This document shows positions 44,301-50,864 of a DNA stretch of 64,000 bases, one piece after another; the first letter of the stretch is position 1; the number at the start of each line of letters is the position of its first letter. Under the pieces are notes generated by a model that saw only the letters and a program-made list of their open reading frames with translations, did not search any database and was not told where the DNA came from. The stretch lies in assembly GCA_029582155.1 (NCBI GenBank), contig CM055908.1, positions 18,143,406-18,207,405 on the forward strand, written 5' to 3'. This DNA is from Panopea generosa. Lineage: Eukaryota > Mollusca > Bivalvia > Adapedonta > Hiatellidae. A program made the translations under genes and the position numbers.

Positions 44301-47250
44301 AGCGTTTCTTTCTGAGCCATCCACAATAAGAACACTTATCTTCCTGTAGAAGGTCCTGACAACCTGTTAATATAAATCTCATAAACCAGTCAACAATATA
44401 AAAATCAAAGCGTTCTGATTGCTAAAGGCCATTAAAAATGGGCTGCATATTGCTTGGTGGAGAAGAAGGTTAGTAGTAGAATAAAAAACACATTTTCATA
44501 TGAAATACAAAAGGAATAAAGTGAATGAAACTTTTTTTATGTATTTATTGTTAATGTCATGCAGAAATGACTAAAATGCAATGTAGTGTCAGACATATCA
44601 GCAAATAAGTATATTTCAATATCTAACTAAAGGCATTTTTAATTTTTCACGATATTTTCTAACAAAAAATGCAAATGAAAATATAATAATGATTGAGATT
44701 TAAGTGCATTTAAACATAACATTATTTTTCCTTCTCTATGCAGTCTGAATATGGCTGTGTCAACCACAACCTGGCCAGATTTTAGTATCAAAACATAAAT
44801 TAGGTTACGTGACGCCTGACAATAATTTTAGCATATGAATGCTTACTTCGTTACGTAGTGCAAATTCACTTTCACAGAGATGTTAAACTTCTAATGGGTC
44901 ATTTAGGTATAAAGTCTTTCAAAATTATCAAAATATCATTGTGTGGTCACATCCACGTTTAAATTTTTTAAAAAGTTTTTCAATTGAGTTGTGAGCACAT
45001 TTCCAATACATAAATATGGTCAGTGAGCTGTATATGTGCTAACAAACACTATCCAGAACGCTTTAGAAATATAAAAAAAGATGTCAAAATTATAAAGCGT
45101 GACAAACGCTTTATAAATTATTTTTAAATTGCCGAGAATTCCATATTGGCTTCAAATTGAATTATGCGAGTCGTATTAAAAAACTTCACGTTTTAGTGCG
45201 TAGTGTCCTTTACCTGCCTTGAAAGTCATTTTGACAATTTATTTTGATTCGGGTGAGTTACACGCTTGTTTTATAAAGTGTTAGTCACGATTATAATTTG
45301 GGCATCATTTTGTTCGGGATTGTGTTTATATGCTCATATACAGCTAATTGATCATATGTTTGTATGGGAAATGTGCTCATAACTCAATTAAATTTTTTTT
45401 TTTAAAAGTTCAAACGTGGATGTGTTGCTTTAAACCATTCATGATACTAAGAATTTACTTCATTTCTTTTCACACACATTCATTCTTATAGAGGAATACT
45501 TCATACTTTTTGGTTGACAATCAGACAAAAGTGGAACTTGTCAGAAATCCAGCATAGGTACTTTAAAATGGCCTTTGGTGCAAACCCCAGTTGAAGGCCA
45601 ACAATAAATCATTCAATAATAAATATAAAAACAAGAGGACCACAATGGCCAGATCTTATGGTTATATAACTACTTTTTCAGTTTAATATAAATGTTAACA
45701 TAAAAATGCTAATGTAATTTTTCTTTATTTGAAGAGCTTAAGCTATTTTAGTAGAAAAATTGTTTCATCATAGAAAGAGTCTGAATGACGAAGCGAAAGT
45801 AGTCAAGCAGTATTTAAGTGCTGTCCACTTTTAGAATAGAGATTTTGTTCCAAGTTTATCACTCCAAATAAATATCAATTTTATCACGTTTTGGTGGATT
45901 TGAAATACCAAATCATTCAGATTTTATTCAATAATGATAATGATATGCTTTTTATCCATTCATATGTCTATGTTATCTTTTAAGACATGTATAGCGTTTT
46001 TACCTGATATACTCCCTTTAACAATCACTTAAATTAAGAACACTCTAAAAATGTTAAATGTACAAAATGGCTCCTTTCTTCCATTTTTAAAAATTGTATT
46101 TACTGGTAGGTATAAAATTGTATAAAGCTGCAAAATGTGCCTGTCATGTTCACATGAGACGACAAGTGCTGGCCAGATAAGCACTATTTCAAGGTATTTA
46201 AGTATTGAAATTTCTGAATAAAGCATTGATATTTAAATTAAGGGGTAAAATAAGCATTGGTTATTATCAATTTCAGTGTTGATTAGTTTGTTTTAAATGG
46301 CAATTTGATAAGAATGTTTATTTTTATCCTCAACATTTTGAAAATAAGCAATGCATACTAATTTAACCCTTTACTCCATAGATATGCGTTTTACCGCACC
46401 AATCACAGAAGGCCTTTGAAAACAGTGCAGGAAGAGTTCAGATTGCTCGTAACAAGCAATCTAACCACTTCCTGCACTGTTTTCCACTCTGTCAGTTAAT
46501 ATAAACATAATTCACCCAATAATTCAAAAGCCTTCTATATTAGGTGTCCAAAGGCTTCTATATTAGGTGTCCAAAGGCTTCTATATTAGGTGTCCAAAGG
46601 CTTCTATATTAGGTGTCCAAAAGCGTCTATATGAAGTAAAGGGTTGAGGGGTAAAATACTCATTTGAAGAAAAGCTTATCTGGAGCACTGGATGACCATT
46701 TAATTTGATATTTAATCACACAATTAGCAAAAACCTTACCTAAGAAAATAGAAATAGAAATACAGAGTAACAAAGATGGATTGAATTATATGAAAATTTA
46801 CAAAAAGAGTACAAATGAAAAGAAAACGGGTCGTAATCGTCGAGCTCAGTCAGTTGCGCATCTGCTATCAATCCTGGGGTCCAGAGTTTGAAACCCCATC
46901 TGCCCAGTCCCCTGTGATGATTGATATACCACATTGCGTCTCATTGTCATTTATCTTTCACCACTGATTCAAGTGGGAAAGTTATTAAGCTGCTCTTGAA
47001 AAATCTGGTTGTGCTCGAGTGCTGGTTTAGCTTTCTGGATCCCAGAAAAGAGTGGTTAGGTTAACTGATTTTCTGTTAGCTTTCCAACCCTAAATATTCA
47101 AACAAACAAACAAAAACTAATGGAGAGCATGATTATGAGTATACATCTGACCAAGACACAACACTTAGAAGTTGTTTGCTGATTTCGCTTACCAATGTTG
47201 TATAAGGGTGTAGGTATATTGTAAGATTCTGGTCTTTCCTGTTCCATCAT
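14365..47250 (-). CDS. SH3BP2: SH3BP2-like adaptor protein (PH - proline-rich - SH2), spliced gene
   Basis: Exons on the minus strand, in transcript order: 47250-47193 (coding part), 44363-44283, 37381-37279, 32793-32676, 30036-29987, 29076-28922, 27093-26872, 25666-25596, 23965-23946, 22826-22694, 18353-18271, 17839-17773, 15881-15828, 14517-14365. All phases agree, giving 455 residues (human SH3BP2 has 561). Seen: IGCQDLL at residues 19-25, PH domain about 34-135 with Trp in its last helix (KAWMDAIKKEM), acidic Tyr segment 150-165 (NFYKDVE, IYDD), SH3 class II motifs PHKPPR (233-238) and PSAPPR (244-249), SH2 domain about 347-440 with GVYLVRP (Arg379 is the phosphotyrosine-binding Arg). Known of the family: cytosolic, membrane-recruited adaptor for Src/Syk/Abl, Vav and PLC-gamma signalling, degraded after tankyrase binding. 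The start at tandem ATGs (47250) is chosen because its distance to IG(C/A)Q resembles the human one. The frame is also open upstream, so a longer N-terminus is possible. Assignment to this family is firm; one-to-one orthology is inferred. Confidence 0.9.
14518..15062 (-). repeat. 68-bp minisatellite made from the exon 15 splice acceptor and exon start
   Basis: Seven upstream copies repeat the acceptor and first ~27 nt of exon 15. The exon-like first base after each AG lies at 14585, 14653, 14721, 14789, 14857, 14925 and 14993, a spacing of 68 throughout, counting from the true 14517. Each unit reads (minus strand) ...TATGTTTCAG|GACGGG, then GTATACTTTCTTCTGGAGAAG, then intron sequence. An eighth, decayed unit ends near 15,062. 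Sixty-eight is not a multiple of three, so reading frames rotate between units. Confidence 0.93.
15070..15240 (+). mobile_element. SINE family A, 5'-truncated
   Basis: TTTGTCTCTCAACGCTGAAT, GGTGGGAAAGTTGTCAGTTA, CAGGAAACAGTGGCTATGTT and a CTAAATATTCAAAC tail. The tRNA head is missing. Adjoins the 68-bp array in the last intron. Confidence 0.75.
15424..15634. mobile_element. MITE family M2 copy
   Basis: Inverted ends AAGGTCATTATAGATTAATT and GGATAATAATCTAGCAATTC(ATTGATTATGATCT), with G-rich (AAGCGGGGGGG) and C-rich-complement interior. Same family as 29,166-29,346. Confidence 0.6.
15828..15881 (-). CDS. SH3BP2: Exon 14: SH2 central sheet
   Basis: Acceptor cataatttcag|GTATTG and donor TCG|gtgagt. 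54 nt, encoding VLVVFAIDQAKKYRIQNS. Human SH3BP2 reads VLVVWDETSNKVRNYRIFE here. Confidence 0.92.
16455..17392. repeat. 35-bp minisatellite organised as 70-bp dimers
   Basis: Units alternate between CAGAGACCTATAATCATTTG(GCCATGGTTGCCTAG) and AGAGACCAAAGATCATTTGG(CCATGGTCACATAG). About 26 monomers between exons 13 and 14; the dimer is the higher-order unit. Edges decay into single variant copies. Confidence 0.9.
17773..17839 (-). CDS. SH3BP2: Exon 13: SH2 phosphotyrosine pocket
   Basis: Acceptor ttatgattccag|TATAA and donor GGAAGG|gtaagt. 67 nt, encoding (D)IIQAIGEDGVYLVRPEMKG and SGR. GVYLVRP is the FLVR-type strand; its Arg (residue 379) should bind phosphotyrosine. Confidence 0.93.
17880..18040 (+). 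mobile_element. Decayed tRNA-like SINE
   Basis: GTGGTCAATAGAGTGGTGGT and GTGAGTTTGATCCCAAGC look like A and B boxes, followed by an unrecognised body. Low copy in this window. Confidence 0.4.
18271..18353 (-). CDS. SH3BP2: Exon 12: start of SH2 domain
   Basis: Acceptor atggttacag|GAAGAG and donor CACGA|gtaagt. 83 nt, encoding EELENIDTEEYWASVYFNDR and DAKQRAH. YFNDRDAKQRAH corresponds to the first SH2 helix. Confidence 0.9.
18975..22483. mobile_element. 3.5-kb TIR element, probably a DNA transposon derivative
   Basis: Left end CAGACCCTAAACCACTCAAG(TACCCCA). The right end reverse-complements to CAGACCCTAAACTGCTCAAG(TACCCCA). TA is present immediately outside both ends. Next to each end lies a block of ~12-bp words (GCACTCCGTTT, GCGCTCAGTTT), and both blocks run in the same direction. 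Interior AT-rich with a nested SINE (21,255-21,435). No transposase recognised, so non-autonomous or decayed. Sits between exons 11 and 12. Confidence 0.75.
21255..21435 (-). mobile_element. tRNA-derived SINE, family C, nested in the 3.5-kb element
   Basis: Minus strand: B-box-like GCGAGTTTGACCCGCGC and the family C body (AAGCTTGCTTCATAATCAAGC). Flanks an ATTA-rich stretch. Confidence 0.6.
22488..22665 (-). mobile_element. tRNA-derived SINE, family C
   Basis: Minus strand B box GTCAGTTTGATCCCAAACTC, then AATACCCAGTACTGGTTGTA, then AGCTTTCTTCGCAGTCAAGC. Directly beside the right end of the 3.5-kb element. Confidence 0.6.
22694..22826 (-). CDS. SH3BP2: Exon 11: Ser/Pro-rich linker before SH2
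   Basis: Acceptor tttgtttag|ACC and donor GTAGAG|gtatgt. 133 nt, encoding (K)PSYERTDLPGPKSPSVERR, FAPVDRSSIPSTSSYGSSSG and SCCVE. RTDLPG (298-303) has the R....G spacing of tankyrase-binding motifs, the place where vertebrate SH3BP2 has RSPPDG, but position 4 is Leu instead of a small residue. Confidence 0.88.
23356..23387. repeat. (TA)n microsatellite
   Basis: About 15 uninterrupted TA units. Confidence 0.95.
23505..23695 (-). mobile_element. SINE family D, degenerate
   Basis: Shares the layout of 52,130-52,312 and 33,085-33,210: TAGTAGAACCCCCATTGTTC, TGCAAGTAAGTGGCAAACAT, GGACTTGAACCTACAGCCTC, GACCACTCAGTCACTGAG. The last two read as B and A boxes on the minus strand. Confidence 0.6.
23766..23863. 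repeat. Small foldback with poly-C loop
   Basis: AGAAATCAGCTAGCTGATTCT and AGAATTGGCTAGCTGATTTCT are inverted arms around a run of about 15 C, one A and 7 C. Between exons 10 and 11. Confidence 0.65.
23946..23965 (-). CDS. SH3BP2: Exon 10: 20-nt microexon
   Basis: Acceptor tttattttcag|TCACC and donor AGAAA|gtgagt. Encodes SPKLKR plus two bases of a Lys codon. It is needed for the frame: exon 9 spliced straight to exon 11 reads T-I-V and then a TGA. Supported by strong splice sites and phase; it lacks homology because it is so short. Confidence 0.75.
24595..25480. repeat. Bivalve-type 'gggccataactc' repeat, four internal units
   Basis: Begins AACAAGAGTTGTCAGATGAC and ends GGCAATAGCTCTCTTTGGAT(...AGCGAGCTAAAAA), both typical edges of an abundant bivalve repeat. 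Four ~165-bp internal units start AAAGGGCCATAACTCTGCCA and contain GGTGAACACACATGTGAAGT, TTCATTCATAT. The apparent reading frames in it are repeat artefacts. No transposase seen. Confidence 0.8.
25596..25666 (-). CDS. SH3BP2: Exon 9: linker
   Basis: Acceptor ttatacag|GCACC and donor AAAAAG|gtaaaa. 71 nt, encoding (S)TSKVQQLGAEIGLAVLNAK and NHKK, ending in phase 0. Probably helical. No named motif. Confidence 0.8.
26318..26722. repeat. Irregular GGTTGGTTTAGG repeat
   Basis: About 20 short units built from AATAGGTTGGTTTAGGAAGT and shorter variants. Purine/T strand bias. Lies about 150 bp downstream of exon 8. Confidence 0.85.
26872..27093 (-). CDS. SH3BP2: Exon 8: proline-rich SH3-binding segment
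   Basis: Acceptor tttttttctag|ATT and donor AATA|gtaagt. 222 nt, 73 full codons with two split codons. Begins acidic (DSDDEIEEP), then proline-rich: FPPPVNSRPESPPHKPPR and EPPSAPPRSRHDQHS. PHKPPR and PSAPPR both fit PxxPxR. This matches the proline-rich centre after which SH3BP2 is named. Confidence 0.9.
27720..27850. repeat. ~31-bp minisatellite, block 1
   Basis: Units of TTCTTCCTTAATTGATTTGA(TCAAGTCT). The same unit reappears at 28,755-28,885. Confidence 0.7.
28755..28885. repeat. ~31-bp minisatellite, block 2, beside exon 7
   Basis: Four to five units of ACTTCTTCCTTAATTGATTT(GACAAAA), ending about 35 bp from the exon 7 donor. Confidence 0.75.
28922..29076 (-). CDS. SH3BP2: Exon 7: acidic tyrosine-bearing linker
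   Basis: Acceptor ttttcatacag and donor GAAG|gtgaat. 155 nt, encoding (S)KQYISKVKQDASKTDDS, NFYKDVESNIYDDASKF and a polar tail IPSSDYTKQCSIKRANE. FYKDVE and IYDDA are acidic tyrosine sites of the kind that Src/Syk kinases phosphorylate. The first lines up with human DSFYGAVE just after the PH domain. Confidence 0.88.
29166..29346. mobile_element. MITE family M2 copy
   Basis: Left TAGGCCATAATAAATAAATT(GCTAGATTATCATTCC), right (GGATGATAATCTAGCAATTA)ATTTATAATGGCCTTA. About 36-bp TIRs, ~180 bp total, ~90 bp from exon 7. Confidence 0.8.
29566..29795. mobile_element. MITE family M1 in an intron (copy D)
   Basis: Ends TTAACTCTTTACTCCATG and TATGAAGTAAAGGGTTA, with the central palindrome GTTGCTCGTTACGAGCAA and about two GGTGTTCAAAGGTGTCC units. 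Lies between exons 6 and 7. Confidence 0.75.
29987..30036 (-). CDS. SH3BP2: Exon 6: last PH helix
   Basis: Acceptor ttatattacag|GCATGG and donor AAAAAG|gtaaat. 50 nt, encoding AWMDAIKKEMLRANGK plus a split codon. It contains the tryptophan that is near-invariant in PH C-terminal helices. Confidence 0.9.
30274..30350. mobile_element. MITE family M1, fragment (copy E)
   Basis: TTAACCCTTTTCTTCATATG, one GACACCTTTGAACACC unit and a GAAAACAGTGTAAAACC remnant of the palindrome. The rest is missing. Confidence 0.6.
30385..30560. repeat. ~31-bp tandem repeat
   Basis: Five units of GTGGTTCAAGGACAGGTTGT(ATGAGTGTGTCT). A more decayed zone with TGTGGGATGTGGATTAAT lies at 30,165-30,260. Confidence 0.8.
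31440..31625 (+). mobile_element. tRNA-derived SINE, family C
   Basis: CAGTAGTCTAATGGATAGAG (A box), GTGTTCGATCCCCCGG (B box), then CCTCTCATAAAACAACACTC, CATATAAGCTCTGAGCTTTC, AAATTAGTATAAAC. Confidence 0.82.
31690..31925 (-). mobile_element. tRNA-derived SINE, family B
   Basis: Minus strand: GGCGTGGTCCAGTGGTAGAG (A box), GAGAGTTCGATCCTCCGCCA (B box), then TATGTGTGATGTTGTTGAGC, TTAGTACTGGTTATACCCAG. Confidence 0.8.
32676..32793 (-). CDS. SH3BP2: Exon 5: PH domain, C-terminal half, with a GC donor
   Basis: Acceptor tatttttcag|TGT. 118 nt, encoding (A)VYRASEIPRNEAVWTFKIV and HSHQEFKTYLFSASSEQEMK. FSASSE is identical to human SH3BP2. The donor is non-canonical, ATGAAG|gcaagt; the nearby gt at +5 would break the frame. 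Joined to exon 6 it gives MKAWMDAI, restoring the PH helix. Confidence 0.9.
32880..33240 (-). repeat. Cluster of two degenerate SINE family D pieces
   Basis: GAGACCAAGCCAGGCTCAAA(CCCACAATCTC) and GCTGAGCTGGGCTTAAATCC(ACAACCTCAG) are both B-box-like on the minus strand. Between exons 4 and 5. Confidence 0.5.
33564..33749. mobile_element. 186-bp TIR MITE, family M3
   Basis: Ends TACAGTCAAACTTATGCAAG and CTTAAGACAGGTTTGACTGTA; TA duplicated at the edges. CAGT termini and TA target site fit mariner-type MITEs (inferred). Confidence 0.75.
34140..34790. repeat. Dispersed repeat with two diverged ~390-bp halves
   Basis: AATTACCTTGAGATCTGGAG near 34,256 recurs as AATCAACTTGAGATCTGGGA near 34,556; other shared words are TCAAATTTGTTCATAT / CCAAATTTGTCCATAT. 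No coding. Confidence 0.5.
34795..36167. other. Intronic DNA, no feature seen
   Basis: AT-rich, with a short direct repeat of AATTACACA-type words at 35,395-35,475. No exon-like sequence between exons 4 and 5. Confidence 0.5.
36168..36629. mobile_element. Possible 460-bp MITE with short TIRs
   Basis: AAAGGGATTATATTGGC at the left and GACGGTAATGATCCCTTT at the right are imperfect inverted ends. The interior is richer in CG dinucleotides (CGTCCCGCAGTATTGCGCAA) than its flanks. Confidence 0.45.
37279..37381 (-). CDS. SH3BP2: Exon 4: PH domain core
   Basis: Acceptor ctattttcag and donor AATGC|gtaagt. 103 nt, encoding (W)PRMYIVLHDGCLYYFRHEE and AKSLSGKFALYGYN. Strands 2-4 of the PH fold; human SH3BP2 has WPLRFVIIHKRCVYYFKSS and GAFSLSGYN at the same place. 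Confidence 0.93.
37535..37795 (-). mobile_element. tRNA-derived SINE, family A
   Basis: Minus strand: GGCCCAGTTAGCTCAGGCAG, ACGAGTTCGAATCAGC, GACAACAATT-type body, then GCTAACAGACGATCAGTT-class words in reverse (CTAACAGACGATCAGTTCAC, ACTCGAGCACACCTTCCCAC). About 155 bp downstream of exon 4's acceptor. Confidence 0.8.
38188..41816. repeat. 50-bp satellite, 3.6 kb, with higher-order duplication
   Basis: About 72 units of AGCTATATATAACAAATAAC, TGTGTACCACTGTCAGTCAG, ATCATCATAC, with A/G at position 5 and AAC/CAC variants. The rare variant ACCACCCTCAGTCAGATCAT occurs at 39,747 and again at 40,401, exactly 654 bp apart, with matching neighbours (CATACATATATATATATAAC). CAGCTCATAATATTTAAC marks a second shared variant at 40,775, 41,030, 41,380 and 41,538. 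In the intron between exons 3 and 4. Confidence 0.95.
41818..43760 (+). mobile_element. Broken LINE: reverse transcriptase region
   Basis: Antisense in the intron between exons 3 and 4, directly next to the 50-bp satellite. Seen in order: ...SLNISKAGSQDGLPPSIF, LLPILSRLFNRIFMSGQFPE, DWSNAIIVPILKKGD, ISESQAGFRSGYSTVDN, FVDFKTAFDTVSRDKFW, SKQGCLASPILF, LFANDIALIADTV, VNTGKTKFMVFKNGG, FTYVGVLFS, YGCEIWGF. These are standard RT blocks. It is dead: a frame change near 42,430, an in-frame stop at 42,729-42,731, the catalytic FADD box reads FAND, and a stop at 43,206 with decayed matches beyond (IESTTRCIEYWVKII). The 5' part (endonuclease) is absent. Confidence 0.88.
44283..44363 (-). CDS. SH3BP2: Exon 3: start of PH domain
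   Basis: Acceptor attaacag and donor CGAT|gtaagt. 81 nt, encoding GCQDLLQEDKCSYCGWLRKK followed by RSSLILR. GWLRKK is the first PH strand. GCQDLL is the pre-PH motif shared with human SH3BP2 (GAQNLL). Ends in phase 1 with the T of the PH tryptophan codon. Confidence 0.92.
44948..45424. mobile_element. 477-bp foldback element with ~110-bp inverted ends
   Basis: Left CACATCCACGTTTAAATTTT, AATTGAGTTGTGAGCACATT, TATGGTCAGTGAGCTGTATA. The right end reads the same on the other strand (CACATCCACGTTTGAACTTT, AATTGAGTTATGAGCACATT, TATGATCAATTAGCTGTATA). No coding. Between exons 2 and 3. Confidence 0.82.
46363..46646. mobile_element. MITE family M1, best full copy (copy F)
   Basis: Begins TTTAACCCTTTACTCCATAG and ends CTATATGAAGTAAAGGGTTG, so the ends are inverted repeats. 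The centre is a ~66-bp palindrome: GAAAACAGTGCAGGAAG...GATTGCTCGT and its reverse complement. Four to five ~23-bp units (TATTAGGTGTCCAAAGGCTTC) follow. Inside the intron between exons 2 and 3. No coding capacity. Confidence 0.85.
46826..47112 (+). mobile_element. tRNA-derived SINE, family A
   Basis: GTCGAGCTCAGTCAGTTGCG (A box), CCAGAGTTTGAAACCCC (B box), the family A body and an AAACAAACAAAC tail. Ends about 80 bp downstream of exon 2. Confidence 0.82.
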
Positions 47251-47328
47251 TACAGGACTGCGGCGTGGACTTGGATCACGGTACGGACTCTGCTCTCGGG
47301 ATCTGTTGATAACATACTGGTTAAAGTC
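47193..47328 (-). CDS. SH3BP2: Exon 2: N-terminus of the SH3BP2-like protein
   Basis: Acceptor ttttattttcag|GAC and donor ATTG|gtaagcg. The phase-0 frame is open through the whole exon: DFNQYVINRSREQSPYRD, then DPSPRRSPV, then the tandem Met at 47250, then EQERPESYNIPTPLYNI. The Ser/Arg/Pro-rich first half is either coding from an upstream start or 5' UTR. Ends in phase 1. Confidence 0.85.
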
Positions 47329-47579
47329 CTGAAAATAAAAACAAGGTCGATTTGATCAGAGTTTTAATTTACACATACATAATTACAAAAATATCGTATT
47401 AACAGATAATACAATATCTTCAATAATAAATAGTTTATTTTGGAATTCAGTATACTCGTTGGGTTTTCATTTGGTTGGCATTTGTCATCAACCATCAGTG
47501 ATATCAACAAATACCATATCTAAGCATCTCCACATCATCGTGTGATGCTATAATACACTGCACCATTGTACTGAAACTG

Positions 47580-48250
47580 CTATTATATGGACACCAAGTC
47601 CATTATTATATGTGAATGACACCAAGTCCATTATTATATGTGAATGACACCAATCCATTATTATATGTGAATGACACCAATCCATTATTATATGAGAATG
47701 ACACCAAGTCCATAATTATATGTGAATGACATAAAGTCCATTATTATATGTGAATGACACCAAGACCATTGTTATATGTGAATGACACCAAGACATTGTT
47801 ATATGTGAATGACACCAAGTCCATCATTTTATGTGAATGGCACCAAGTCCATCATTATATGTCAATGACACCAAGTCCATCATTATATGTAAATGACACC
47901 AAGTCCATTGTTATATATGAATGACACAAAGTCCATTATTATATGTGAATGACACCAATCCATTATTATATGTGACTGGCACCAAGTCCATCATTATAAT
48001 TATGTAAATGATACCAAGACCATTATTATATGTAAATGACACCAAGTCCATTATTATATGTGAATGACACTTAGTCCATTAGTATATGTAAATGACACTT
48101 AGTCCATAAGTATATGTAAATGACACTTAGTCCATTAGTATATGTAAATGACACCAAGTCCAGTGTACTGACACTTCTATTATACTCACACCAAGTCCAT
48201 TATTATATGTAAATGACACTATGCCCATTATACTGACAACATGTCCATTA
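47580..48250. repeat. 28-bp minisatellite
   Basis: About 24 units of CCAAGTCCATTATTATATGT(GAATGACA). Variants CTTAGTCC and single-base losses cluster at the right end. Within 300 bp of exon 2's acceptor. Confidence 0.9.
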
Positions 48251-48778
48251 TACTGGACTTGGCTAAATTATATTATGCAAGGCTTAGGCGAGCAAAGCAT
48301 TTTTGTCAAACAGTTTGATAAATTCAATAATAAACGAGCCTGAATGTAAGATTCGTTTCATCACATAACTCAGGAAATTGGTAAGGATTGAAAAAATCGG
48401 GAATATTAGTTTCCGTCAGTCATGGCATGACATGATGCCTCAAAATGACTTTATATTTCCATGTAAATGTGACATCACTTATCGTATGACTGGTAAGTTA
48501 CAAGCTCGGCATTTAACATACTAGAGTTGAGTTTATAATATGGAAAACACCAAAATGGAAGAGATATTTCACTAGGTTAAGATTTTTAAAAAACACCTGG
48601 GTCTGGCAGGGATGAAAATCTAGAAATTTATTTATGATGATCTTACATTCTTTCTAAATAGGAATTGATAAGTATATTATATATCTAGGAAAGAAAGGGA
48701 ACTTAACAAGGCATGCACCTACATAAAATCAGAAAAAGACATCCTACATCCGCCTGCTGTTTAGTCAGGTCTCATGAA

Positions 48779-48985
48779 AGCGGAGACAGTAGTGTAATGG
48801 ATAGAGTGTTGGCCACCTCACGCCAGAGGTTGTGGGTTCAATGCCCAGCTCAACCCAATACCTCTCATAAAACAACACTAATATAACTTGGTTCTACCCA
48901 GGAAACGTACTCGAGAGCAATTCATATAAGCTCTGAGCTTTCATCTCAATGAAGCTACAAGAAATTAGTATAAACTAAACAAGGT
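48779..48985 (+). mobile_element. tRNA-derived SINE, family C
   Basis: AGACAGTAGTGTAATGGATA, GTGGGTTCAATGCCCAGCTC, CCTCTCATAAAACAACACTA, CATATAAGCTCTGAGCTTTC. Best match to 31,440-31,625. Confidence 0.82.
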
Positions 48986-49419
48986 CTCATGAAATCATTA
49001 GTTTAGAATTTGAGATGAGAAAAAGCCCACACAAAACTGTCAGGATAATTTGAAAAACATCATAATAGCATATGAGCAACAGAATGTGACAAATGATTTG
49101 TAACAGCATATAATGATTAATTACATCAATAATAAGAAACACCTAGATATTTATGAAATCCAAAGTCATATTATTACGCACCCAAAAAATCTTGAGTCAC
49201 CTGTTTTGAAAAAAGAAACTTCCTGGTTCTTTAGTAACAACTCTCTAGGTATTCAATGTCAAATGCACGAATGTTATACAAATGTACTAGGGTGTGATGT
49301 TTGGGTGTCATTATCATTAATCTCCGAACAACTAGTTAACATGGGGAAATTATCAGTGACTAAAGTGCTTAACATGGGGAAATTATCAGTGACTAAAGTG
49401 CATAAGCAGGTGACCTCAG

Positions 49420-50200
49420 GGTCATGTTATTTTTATTACCATCTAAGATCCTTAGGGTTCATGTTATTTTTATTACCATCCAAGATCCTTAGGGTTAATG
49501 TTATTTTTATTACCATCCAAGATCCTTAGGGTTCATGTTATTTTTATTACCGTCCAAGATCATCAGGGTTCATGTTATTTTTATTACTGTCCAAGATCCT
49601 TAGGGTTCACTGTTATTTTTATTACCATCCAGGATCCTTAGGGTTAATGTTATTTTTATTACCATCCAAGATCCTTAGGGTTCATGTTATTTTTATTACC
49701 GTCCAAGATCCTCAGGGTTCATGTTATTTTTATTACCATCCAAGATCCTCAGGGTTCATGTTATTTTTATTACCGTCCAAGATCCTCAGGGTTCATGTTA
49801 TTTTTATTACTGTCCAAGATCCTCAGGGTTCATGTTATTTTTATTACTGTCCAAGATCCTTAGGGTTCATGTTATTTTTATTACCATGTCCAAGATCCTT
49901 AGGGTTCATGTTATTTTTATTACCAGTCCAAGATCCTTAGGGTTCATGTTATTTTTATTACTGTCCAAGATCCTTAGGGTTCATGTTATTTTTATTACCA
50001 TCCAAGATCCTTAGGGTTCATGTTATTTTTATTACCATCCAAGATCCTTAGGGTTAATGTTATTTTTATTACCGTCCAAGATCCTTAGGGTTCATGTTAT
50101 TTTTATTACCGTCCAAGATCCTTAGGGTTCATGTTATTTTTATTACCATCCAAGATCCTTAGGGTTCACTGTTATTTTTATTATGGTCCAGGATCCTAGG
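49420..50200. repeat. 37-bp minisatellite
   Basis: About 21 units of GTTCATGTTATTTTTATTAC(CATCCAAGATCCTTAGG). Plus-strand frames stay open across it (MLFLLPSKILRVH-type), an artefact. One unit also sits at 50,563-50,596, fused to a SINE family A 3' end (TTAGGTTAACTGATCATCTC). Confidence 0.92.
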
Positions 50201-50864
50201 GTCAGTGTTTTTTTTATTTTTCAGCCATTTTTATAGCCATAATTCGGTCATAATTCCAATGGCAAATAGTTTTATTTTTGTCCCAAATGAGTGGTAAAAA
50301 TTCCCAATTGAAAGCTTTAATAATTTTTAATTGAAACTTGCCATAATTCCTTGATAAAATAAATAAAGTATTCCCCATTCTGAATTGAGAATAACATTGA
50401 TTCGGTAATTAAATGACCAGAGAAGCAAGTTTTGATATTTTTATAAAGTTAAACATATATAAGCAATGCAACAGTTTTCCCAATGCCAATGAAAATGCCA
50501 CTTGAAGTTCCGACGGTAAAGGTCATCTTCCTAATATAGGGAAAAAAGAACACTGCAGAGTACATGTTATTTTTATTACCGTCCAGGATCCTAGGTTAAT
50601 GGTTAGGTTAACTGATCATCTCAAAGGTAAAAACAAATATTCAAACAAATAAAACATAATAGGGGTGAAAACATTTCATATTGTATGATCACACTCAACT
50701 AGATGAATAAAAATACCTAATTACCCTAATTCAGCTTAACTTTCCTTAGTTTTAAAACAGTAAAACAAATTGTATATTAATTGTAACATGATTATTCTGG
50801 AAGGCTTTTTTTGTGTTTGTAAAAATTATGTGACTTTTTAACTAGAAGATGATATCAAAGTTAA

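Noticed and set aside
49113-50014. Plus-strand frames with repeated MLFLLPSKILRVH
   Set aside because: Translation of the 37-bp minisatellite; 37 is not a multiple of 3 and the frames rotate.
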